Source: Capniomyces stellatus (Eukaryota > Kickxellomycota > Harpellomycetes > Harpellales > Legeriomycetaceae). Taken from it: a stretch of 64,000 nt of DNA. This document shows positions 12,572-21,087 of this stretch, in pieces. A program made the position numbers and the translations under genes. The notes under the pieces were generated by a model. The model did no database searches and was not told where the DNA came from. It saw only the letters and a program-made list of their open reading frames with translations. Position 1 is the first letter of the stretch. Each line of letters opens with the position of its first letter. The stretch lies in assembly GCA_001661515.1 (NCBI GenBank), contig LUVW01000007.1:826256-890255 (forward strand). The letters are read 5' to 3'.

Positions 12572-14467
12572 ATGAGAATTTCAACTTTATTCCTGGCTAC
12601 TTCCAGTTTGCTAATCAACGCCAACGCTGATGCCTACGCTGCAGCTGACTCTTGTGATGATGTCGAGTCAATTCTTTCAAAGATGACTTTGACTGACAAA
12701 ATCACACAGAAGATCATGCCTGACTTCCGTAACTGGAGATACGGCTCATGCAATTCAACATTGGTAGGATTTACCAAGATCAACGATGAGGTTTCTGACA
12801 TCATAACAAAATACAAGTGGAGTGGTGTTGTATTGTTTGCTGAAAACGTCCAGGAAACTGAACAAACTCTTAGATTGATTAATGATCTCCAAATCGCCAA
12901 TAGAAAAACCAACGCAGTCCCACTTTTTGTCTCAGTTGATCAAGAGGGAGGTATTGTAACCCGTCTCCAAGAAGGAACCATGCTTCCAGGAAACATGGCC
13001 ATGGCTGCTACCGGAAACGACTTCTATGCTTACCAAGCAGGTTCAATCATCGGTTCCGAGCTCAACTCCTTGGGCATCAACGTCAACTTTGCACCATCAG
13101 TTGATGTCAACATGAACCACAAGAATCCAGTAATTGGAGTCCGTTCATTCTCCTCCAACCCAGAAATTGTTTCCAAGTTTGCCAAAAAGTACCTCACTGG
13201 AATGAGCCACCAAAAAATTATTAGCTGTGCTAAACATTTCCCAGGACACGGAGACACTGCAGTAGACAGTCACTTTGGTATGCCATCTGTCAACAAGACA
13301 CTTGATGTTCTTAACAAATACGAGCTTGCTCCATTCAGAAGCATGATTGACGCTGGTGTTGACATGATCATGACAGCCCACATCCAATACCCACAGGTAG
13401 AAACCGAAACATACAAGAGCACCAAAGACGGAGAACAAATTTTGTTGCCAGCTACTCTTTCTCGCAAGATCATGACTGATCTTCTGCGTGGTGACCTTGG
13501 ATTCAAAGGTGTCTCAATCACTGATGCCATGAACATGGAGGCCCTAATCAAAAACTTTGATCTTTATGATGCCGCTTACTTGACCATAAAGGCTGGTGTA
13601 GATATTGCCTTGATGCCTGTAATTGTAAGATGCAAGGCTGAAGCCGAGATGTTTGACAAGACCATCGCAAGACTCGTGTCTTCAGTAGAGTCAGGCCTTA
13701 TTCCAATCAGCGAAATTGACGACTCCGTTCGCAGAATCTTGAAATTGAAGCAGAAATACAACATGCTCAAGACCGAAACCTGCAACGTTGACTCAAGACT
13801 CAGCTTTGCCAAGAGCGTCATCGGAAACCAAGAATTTGCCGCCATGGAAAGACAAATGAGCCAGGACGCAATCACCCTTCTTAAGAACGACCCAGTCAGA
13901 GGAATACCATTCAAGGTTAAGCCAGAAGACAAAGTACTGGTACTCATGCCTACCGACGCACAAACCTTGGCCGTAAAGATCTCCATGACCCAAAACAACA
14001 TCAACGCCAACGTTATCTCAGCCAACTTTACCAGCGCAGTCTTCAACTCTACCTGGGCTGCAATGGTCGACTCTGCCACTCACATCATTATGGGATCGCT
14101 TGTTACCACCAACAACCCAGCTGTCAGCGGTGCTGATGTCTTTGTCCAATCAAACAACTCAACTCTCTGGAACTTTGAATTCCCACAAGAAGTCATCAAG
14201 GCCTCAGCCAAGAAAAACACACCACTCGCCATTGTTTCTCTGAGAAACCCATATGATGCCGCAAACTTTGAAACCGCACCATGTGTCATGTGTGCTTATG
14301 GATTCAAGGGATACGAAAAAGGTAGATTCTTCCAACCAAATCTTCCAGCTGCCGTAACCACCATCTTCGGTGTCAGCAAGCCAAAGGGCAAACTCCCAGT
14401 TGATATCCCATCTGTATTCAACGCCACCAAGATCATATACCCATATGGATTTGGATTGACACTCTAA
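12572..14467 (+). CDS. Secreted GH3 beta-N-acetylglucosaminidase, NagZ-like
   Basis: A 631-aa single-exon protein. The N-terminus (MRISTLFLATSSLLINANA) is a typical signal peptide, so the enzyme is probably secreted or wall-bound. It has the two-domain GH3 layout of Gram-positive NagZ. The acid/base loop motif KHFPGHGDTAVDSH gives Asp232 and His234. The nucleophile is Asp318 in SITDAMNM. These numbers match, from memory, the dyad and nucleophile of Bacillus subtilis NagZ. SVDQEGGIVTRL is the family's substrate-binding stretch. The expected activity is release of GlcNAc from chitin oligomers or muropeptides. Codons favour C-ending forms (AAC, ATC, GCC) more than most neighbours, which fits high expression or foreign origin. 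Related GH3 enzymes are known from Mucoromycota. Fold and catalytic class are secure; substrate is inferred. Confidence 0.93.
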   Translation: MRISTLFLATSSLLINANADAYAAADSCDDVESILSKMTLTDKITQKIMPDFRNWRYGSCNSTLVGFTKINDEVSDIITKYKWSGVVLFAENVQETEQTLRLINDLQIANRKTNAVPLFVSVDQEGGIVTRLQEGTMLPGNMAMAATGNDFYAYQAGSIIGSELNSLGINVNFAPSVDVNMNHKNPVIGVRSFSSNPEIVSKFAKKYLTGMSHQKIISCAKHFPGHGDTAVDSHFGMPSVNKTLDVLNKYELAPFRSMIDAGVDMIMTAHIQYPQVETETYKSTKDGEQILLPATLSRKIMTDLLRGDLGFKGVSITDAMNMEALIKNFDLYDAAYLTIKAGVDIALMPVIVRCKAEAEMFDKTIARLVSSVESGLIPISEIDDSVRRILKLKQKYNMLKTETCNVDSRLSFAKSVIGNQEFAAMERQMSQDAITLLKNDPVRGIPFKVKPEDKVLVLMPTDAQTLAVKISMTQNNINANVISANFTSAVFNSTWAAMVDSATHIIMGSLVTTNNPAVSGADVFVQSNNSTLWNFEFPQEVIKASAKKNTPLAIVSLRNPYDAANFETAPCVMCAYGFKGYEKGRFFQPNLPAAVTTIFGVSKPKGKLPVDIPSVFNATKIIYPYGFGLTL

Positions 14468-15665
14468 TTAGTAAAAGTGTCTAATGTATACATCCAAATA
14501 TAGCATACTATATCCAGAACAATGTTTTTCTTTTAGCTAGTACTGTTCTTTCAATATATTTCTAGTTTTAAATAATTTAAGACATCAATATTCTATAACT
14601 AGCCTGCTAGTTGTCTAAACTCTGTTAAATTGGCAATTATTACCGAGTGATTAACCTGGCTTAATTGGAAAACATGCTTTTGCATTTGTAACCCTGTTGA
14701 TTTTAGTTGTTACTGAAGTATAATTGTCACTCGGCCTCGATGCCGCTTGCAACAGCATCATTCTCGACTTTAATCCGCACAATCCGATTACTGAGACTCG
14801 ATGAGGTTAGTGCATCACCAGCCCCACTGAGTCAACGCTACCAAGGTACGGTGTCCCTAGAGGAACGACGTGAAGTAGGGTAGTATTCGAAATAGTCACT
14901 TTTTTTTAGATAGTGTTCTACTAGCTTTGTAATATTTTATAGCATTGTATTATTGAACCCATAATAAAAAATAAATAAAAAAAGAATATTGAGCCTATTA
15001 ACATTGCAGGTGTTTTGGGGCAAAATATTGGGTATGGAAGCATGTACTTGTGCCAGCCTGCAGCTGTTATCAACAACTTTAAAAAGACTTCGTCAATTTT
15101 GCCAATAAAAAAAGTATATAGTATAGTACTGAAAGTAAAAATGATAAACTACCATTTACAATCAAGCCGAATCCATAATGATAAAGTGTTGTTTAGAAAT
15201 ATAAGGAAATCGTGGAAATCAGGCTGATTCAACATGAAAAAGTTCAACCCAACATAAAACAGATAGAAATACAGAAAACCACGCCTAAATACAAAAGAGC
15301 ATAACAATGTTTAAACCACCAACTATTGGCGAGTTGAACGGTTAGACTTCAGGGTTAATACTACAAAAATAGTAAAGGGTTCTGGAACCAAGGAGATCAG
15401 GTATATATCACACCTGATGATGCTATCTCCTCAACCGGCAACCCTACAGCAGTAAGTAGCATTAAAATTGAACCGACCAAGTATTCTAGAAAAGCATGAC
15501 GTTTACAAACAAAAATAATAAAATGTTAGCCGAAAAGTGTGTTTATGTTGTAGAAAAGAACAAAAACAGGAGTGTAGAGTGTAGAGTGTAGAGTATGTTT
15601 TGTAGAGTTAAAAATGATAGTAAAGTTGGGTCTGATTTTTGTAATTTTGGTCCGTGGTTTATTTG
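14468..15665. other. Spacer between the GH3 and protease genes
   Basis: Holds repeat copy 1 (14730-14970) and otherwise AT-rich sequence with no supported gene. A short direct repeat of GTGTAGA units lies near 15570-15600. The protease promoter is at its right end. Confidence 0.6.
14730..14970 (+). repeat. Dispersed direct repeat, copy 1
   Basis: About 240 bp that matches 17678-17922 in the same orientation, ending in an A-rich run after TTATTGAACCCATAATAAA. I see no terminal inverted repeats or tRNA-like promoter. The A-rich 3' end would suit a SINE or LINE tail, but the element type is unknown. Differences from copy 2 are nearly all transitions. Confidence 0.85.
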
Positions 15666-15673
15666 TATAAATA
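15666..15673 (+). promoter_or_regulatory. TATA box of the protease gene
   Basis: TATAAATA lies about 103 bp upstream of the ATG at 15769. Confidence 0.5.
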
Positions 15674-15768
15674 ACGAGTGGAAAGCACTATTTTTATTTC
15701 CTCAATTATAAACCAATTTCAAGTAGTAATATCAGCAAACAGCAAACAGCAAACCAATATTATAGGCC

Positions 15769-17511
15769 ATGAAAGTCAGTACAGTCAGCGTTCTAGTCAG
15801 TTCCTCATTGGCATCAGTGTCAGGATCCTGGATTTCGGATCTGGGGTCGGATACGGTGAGTCAAGGAAGTAGCTCTGGAAAAGAGCAAAGCTTAAGCAAG
15901 AGGATCATAGGAGGTGGTGATATCGAGTTAGAAGAGGTGCCGTACATTGTTTCTTTACACGTCTCAGTGAAAATTGGTGACAAAACTGCAGTGGATGTTT
16001 GTGGTGGATCAATAATTTCAAAGAGCTATATTCTTACGGCTGCGCATTGTGTTGAAAAGTATCTGAAAGATATGGATAATTCAAAAGTTGAGATATCGGC
16101 CAATTCAAAGGTCAGTTTTGCGAGTGAGGCAAAGAAGTTTATAGCGAGTGAAGTCGTAATGCATCCCAATTATCGTGATGCGTTTCATGGGTATGATGTT
16201 GCACTGATACAAGTCGATGACGTGGAATTTCATAACCTTGGAATAAAGTGTGCCAAGATCTACAATCGTGAAGTTGATTCCTCATACAAAACCAAATTTG
16301 CTGGGTGGGGTAGTACCACTAAGAACAACTTAGTGCATCCAGCGAGTCTATTGAGGGCATTGGATGTGAGTCTTATTAGTAGAAGCGATGCTTTCAAGTA
16401 CTTTACATTTGAGAGACACGTGCCCCACAGTGCGTTGTTTTACTATGACAAGGGGGATGGGGCACCAGCTTACGGGGATTCGGGAGACCCGCTGTACTTG
16501 TCTAAATACGAAAATGCAATAGTTGGGTTGGTTTCGTGTGTATACGATCTAAACATCACTGATGAGTTTAAAGACGCATATTCGGTTGATATATCAAAAA
16601 GTACTCAAGTTTTTTCCATAGACACAAAGTTGAAAGATCACATGGACTGGATTCTGAAAGTAACAAAACTTGAACCAAAAGACGTTCTTACATACCCAGA
16701 AGAGTATGACTCGTGGAAGAGGGACAAGGATTCCAAAATCAAAAGAATGGATAAGGGGTATAAGACAACTTACCAGGCTGTGACAGCAAAAGCGTTTATC
16801 GAGGGTCTTTTCAAACAGGCAGCAGCAGGGTTCTTGGNNNNNNCGTTTATCGAGGGTCTTTTCAAACAGGCAGCAGCAGGGTTCTTGGAAGCCACAGAAG
16901 TATACATAAATAAAATTGTTGACGAAACGTTAACTTCAGATTTAGGATATTACGAAGGTAATTTAATTGAAGAGATTATAAAACTTGAGAGCAAGGCGAA
17001 GGCGATGATTGATGATGATTTAAAGAAGGACAAAGACGAAAGAGAGGGCGTTGATGTGATTTTGGATGGGGTGCTAAAAACTATGTATAATGGTTTAGGT
17101 GATCCCAACTCACCAGACCACAAATGCAAAAAATGCTCAAAGGAAGATTTGGTTGATAAGGTTAAAAAGTACATAAAAAATGAGTCGGGTAAAATATCTA
17201 CTTTTGTAGATAGTAAAGTAAGAGCCGATGTAAAGGAGCTGGGTAAAGGCGTGGATGTTGTTGAGTCAGATTATGTATACCATTTGCAGGAAACTACGAT
17301 AGAATTTTCTAATTATAAAGTTTTAAAGAAACTTAAAAAGATGTTTAATCAATACCGTATTCAAATATTAGAAGAGACAAATGTTGCTTTCAATGAAATA
17401 AATTTGAAGCAACTTGCCTCACGTAAACTCGTCTTTTTGAAAGGTATGATTAAAGGCTTTGATGATAAAATTAGAAAATATTACCTCGAAAAGGCAACAC
17501 AGTCTGGGTAG
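15769..17511 (+). CDS. Secreted trypsin-fold (S1) serine protease with helical C-terminal extension
   Basis: Signal peptide (first ~20 residues), short propeptide ending LSKR, then the mature N-terminus IIGG at residue 46. The Lys-Arg site suggests maturation by a Kex2-type protease. The catalytic triad is His93 (LTAAHC), Asp143 (YDVALI) and Ser238 (GDSGDP), and the Cys pair around His93 is present. The pocket is unusual: the position equivalent to Asp189 is Ala232, position 191 is Ala instead of Cys, and GDSGGP reads GDSGDP. Trypsin-like Arg/Lys specificity is therefore not supported. After residue ~305 follow roughly 270 residues rich in Lys, Glu and Asp, predicted helical, with no family I recognise. 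Six Ns at 16838-16843 lie between two identical 45-bp copies. The frame is kept, but 17 residues are probably an assembly duplication. Single exon. Confidence 0.88.
   Translation: MKVSTVSVLVSSSLASVSGSWISDLGSDTVSQGSSSGKEQSLSKRIIGGGDIELEEVPYIVSLHVSVKIGDKTAVDVCGGSIISKSYILTAAHCVEKYLKDMDNSKVEISANSKVSFASEAKKFIASEVVMHPNYRDAFHGYDVALIQVDDVEFHNLGIKCAKIYNREVDSSYKTKFAGWGSTTKNNLVHPASLLRALDVSLISRSDAFKYFTFERHVPHSALFYYDKGDGAPAYGDSGDPLYLSKYENAIVGLVSCVYDLNITDEFKDAYSVDISKSTQVFSIDTKLKDHMDWILKVTKLEPKDVLTYPEEYDSWKRDKDSKIKRMDKGYKTTYQAVTAKAFIEGLFKQAAAGFLXXXFIEGLFKQAAAGFLEATEVYINKIVDETLTSDLGYYEGNLIEEIIKLESKAKAMIDDDLKKDKDEREGVDVILDGVLKTMYNGLGDPNSPDHKCKKCSKEDLVDKVKKYIKNESGKISTFVDSKVRADVKELGKGVDVVESDYVYHLQETTIEFSNYKVLKKLKKMFNQYRIQILEETNVAFNEINLKQLASRKLVFLKGMIKGFDDKIRKYYLEKATQSG
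16838..16843. other. Assembly gap (6 N) inside the protease gene
   Basis: The 45 bp at 16793-16837 are repeated exactly at 16844-16888, on both sides of the Ns. This is what two overlapping contigs joined without merging would look like. Confidence 0.85.
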
Positions 17512-18670
17512 TAGAGATTTTATTTTTATTATTTGAGTTTACAGTGCATTTCACATACTTGGAGATGGTGTGTGCCGAGTTGAAGGATTTAGCGCCTTGA
17601 TATAGTGATTTTACAGTTTTATCTTATTGTTAATAATTGGAATTAAATAAAGCAAGAAAGAAAAAACAACCTGGCCGCTCAGACTCGATACCGCTTACAG
17701 TAGCATCATTCTTGGCTTTAATCCGTGCAACCCAATTACTAAGACTCGATGAGGCTAGTACATCACCAGCCCCACTGAACCAACGCCGCCAAAGTACAGT
17801 GTCCCCAGAGGGACGACATGGAGTAGAATAGTATTTGAAATAATCATTTTTTTAGATAGTGTTCCACTAGCTTTGTAATATTTTTGAGTATTGTATTATT
17901 GAACCCACAATAAAAAAATAGATGTATATAAAAAAAGTAAAAAGAATAATAAAAAAAGTACAATATTCGAATTGGACGATGAGTGGGATTATAAAACTAG
18001 ACCATGTCATTATGGACCAATCGTTTTGTCTTATTGCAAAAATGCGGGACAATCGTTGGATTATTTTTAGTACGGAATTGAATTCTAGCTTAACGTTTGA
18101 TTTGTATATTTGAATTTAAGCTTTAATTCCAAGAGCTTTGTTATTCAAATTTATCATTGAGTCCAAATATAACCTCCAAATCAGCTAGGCCTGTTTGTAT
18201 ATTTATCTTCTCAACATCTTGTTATCAACGCACTTATTAGCATGTATTATACGCATTGATGAATATTTGGTTATTGGATAATATTTTTTTCTTTCACTTT
18301 ACCTTTAAATCAACATTTACCCTCTTTTAGACTTATTCTTCACTTATTGTATCGAAGTTATAGACATTTTTTTTCTCAAATAAAACAACACCTCAGACTG
18401 AATTGTATCCTCAACCAATATCTCATTCAAACTGTGCATGTCAACACCAATCCTCATAAGCCTCAAAGTTTGTTGAACTTTACCTTGTTTATTACCTACA
18501 CCACTGAGTCGATCATAATAGCCAGACAAACAGCAAACACGAGCAACTCTGTACAATCAAGCCAACTAAGCAATAGCTATACACGACCTAGTCGATCAAT
18601 ATCTTTAGAGTTTTAAAACCAAACCAAACCAGATATATTTTTATTAAAAAGAGAGAGTCGTCAAAGATTA
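17512..18670. other. Spacer between the protease and UPF0014 genes
   Basis: Contains repeat copy 2 and AT-rich sequence. No supported gene on either strand; the short frames here lack splice support and domains. Confidence 0.6.
17678..17922 (+). repeat. Dispersed direct repeat, copy 2
   Basis: Same orientation as copy 1 at 14730-14970, also ending in an A-rich run. Read on the minus strand the first ~150 bp of this copy are open, while copy 1 has stops in the same frame. This may be decayed coding sequence of a mobile element, but I do not recognise it. Confidence 0.85.
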
Positions 18671-20123
18671 ATGAGCGCCGCAAGTACAAATGGGGAAGCC
18701 CATATCGGGTGGCTTAATGTTGGTGTTGCGGCCATACTTTTGTCGCTGAATGGGATGTTGTCCATGATTCTAGGACTGGGTATTTGCAGGACTTTGTTTA
18801 TTTCTGCCTCGCGATGTTTGATTCAGTTGACAATAATGGCCTTATTTCTGAAAAAGGTACTTGCCACAGAGAGTGCACTCTACTCTTTATCCTTAACGCG
18901 TAAGAAACAAGTTCAGTTGTAAAATATATCAATTGAATTGCAATTTATGCACATCTCAATCCACACTAACAATCACTATCTTCATTTAATGTGTTTTTAC
19001 GCTTGCTCTTATCACAAAAAAACAAAAAAAAAACCAACCAGTGGTTTTGGCAGCAATGGCGGCATACGAAGTGACTTATCTTCGATGCAACAAGAGACTC
19101 CCTGGGATGGTAATTGATCCATGTAGTTGGACAACTATTGCTACACACTATATGTTTTTGCAGAGCTTAACCTGACATGATATTCCACACTATTTCGGTT
19201 GTAGGGCATAAGTATCTTTGTTTCGGTGTTTGGAAGCTCCACTTTTATCGGTTTAATAGGTAAATATGCTCGAGTTTTTGGCTTTCAACTCTAATTAATC
19301 AGGTCTGACAAGCCGTTATGTTTAAAAAATCGCATTACTAAGCTAGAGCATACTCTTAATAGGAAACGCATTCGCGATGAATACAAGGCCGATATGGGCG
19401 GCAAGCAAGTTTGTCCCTATCATGGGGATGCTCGTGGGAAATTGCATGATAGGCGTGACTCTTGGTGTAAACTCGGTTCTAAAACACGTAGAAAAAAACA
19501 AAGATCGAATTGATGCATACTTGGCGTTTGGAGGAACTCGACAGGAGATCATCAGACCTATATTGGTTGAGTCCATGCGAAGCGCGCTGATACCCACTCT
19601 TACTAACATGAGGTAATTTTTACTAAGCCAAACCAACACTGTTTATTAAACTGCCAAGGCAGAGTAGAATAGAAATACAGTTTTAATAGCTATGTCTGCA
19701 CAACTAAAAACAACCATTAGTGTTACTGGACTTATCACGATACCAGGCCTAATGACAGGCCAGATATTAGGAGGAGCGGATGTGATTCAAGCGGCGCATT
19801 ACCAACAGATTATAATGTTTTTAATCTCAGCAACCACAGCGCTAGGAACGTTATCCTCGGTGATTTATGTGCTTTTGCGTCTAGTTGATAGCACACCGCT
19901 CCTAAGGATAGACAGATTGACAGGTCTAGTCAGCAAAGCAAATAAACCGTCATCAGGACTGCCCAGTACACTATCCAATAGCTCATCGCATACCTGCATT
20001 TCGATTAGCTCGACAGACTACTCCAAAAAGACAGGCTCACCAAGCTCATACGATTCAACTTTGGAATTTACAAGCTCTCTAAACAAAGCCATACTGGAGT
20101 CGCGGACAAAGCCATACTCCTAG
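18671..20123 (+). CDS. UPF0014-family membrane permease (FetB/ALS3-like)
   Basis: Five exons: 18671-18899, 19042-19109, 19205-19259, 19363-19612 and 19721-20123. Phases agree at every junction and give 334 aa. The spliced protein aligns along its length with the FetB family: IGNAFAMNTRPIWAAS region, FVPIMGMLVGNCMIGVTLG, ALIPTLTNMSVTGL and ITIPGLMTGQILGGADVI. It has several membrane helices between residues ~15 and ~260, then about 75 Ser-rich disordered residues. E. coli FetB works with the ATPase FetA in iron export, and plant STAR2/ALS3 work in aluminium tolerance. Metal export is therefore plausible, but no ATPase partner lies nearby. The last acceptor was chosen because the AG at 19689 would give an immediate frameshift and stop. 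Confidence 0.9.
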
Positions 20124-21087
20124 TGTTTTGCCCTTCACTTTCTAGCCTTGCTGGCTATATGTTAATCGTTGTACCTTTTCAAATCAACATCTTATCTCCA
20201 GTTTAGAATTGTAGCATTATAACAAATAAGTCATATTGTTCCGAGTACGCATTTTGAAAATGGTCTTGATGGTATAACACAGTTGGAATATAATATATTG
20301 TACTTTTGTGTACTAAACCCACGCTGCTCAAAGCTATAAGTAGTTCAAACTTAAAGTGATTTCTTTTATTTTCTATGTCCCTGTATGTTATATGCGGTGT
20401 TACCATTCTAATTCATCCAGCATTTACAGCATTACATAAATCGGCTCAACACTATTTTAGCTTTACAATGGAAATTGGTAAGCCAAAATATTAATGGCAC
20501 TTAAGCAATAATAGAAAACAATGCGTTAATAAGCAAATGAAAAAATAGCAGGTAATTTGTAACAAGCTATTATAACAACATTAGCTCTGTCAGTTAAAGT
20601 ACAATGTTGATGATTTAATTGGATTAACTCTATCGCAAAAAACAAAAATATAGATAACTAATTTAAAATCCAGCAAGTTTATGAAAAAATAAACAGGTAA
20701 ATAGATTTGGGACTAATGAAGAATCGAATCATTTTTTTTTCTAGAATGCATTGTTATGTTGAATTGGCCTAATCTTTACCCCAGATTTTATAATCCAAGC
20801 CAAGAATCTTGGTTTGGCTATACAAGCGAAATGAAAGAGGAAGAGAAAGATGGAAAAAAAAACGTCCAAAGGCGTGTTGTCGCCCGATTAATTAGCAAAC
20901 TAATTAATAATACAGTAAAGCAGCAAGTACCGACTTTTTTTCTATTGAAATGCAAGTACCAACCTTATCTGTAAAACATTGCCAAGTAACGGGTATCCAA
21001 AAATAATTAAAAAAATAATAATTGAAGCCAACTCTAAATACAAACCGAGAAAGGAAAAGGAGAGAGAAATAGGAAAAAGGAAGCGCA
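20124..21087. other. Spacer before the acidic unknown gene
   Basis: AT-rich, with no supported gene. The 72-aa frame at 20756-20974 has no domain, and its composition matches the spacer. The region likely carries the promoter of the 21088 gene. Confidence 0.55.
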
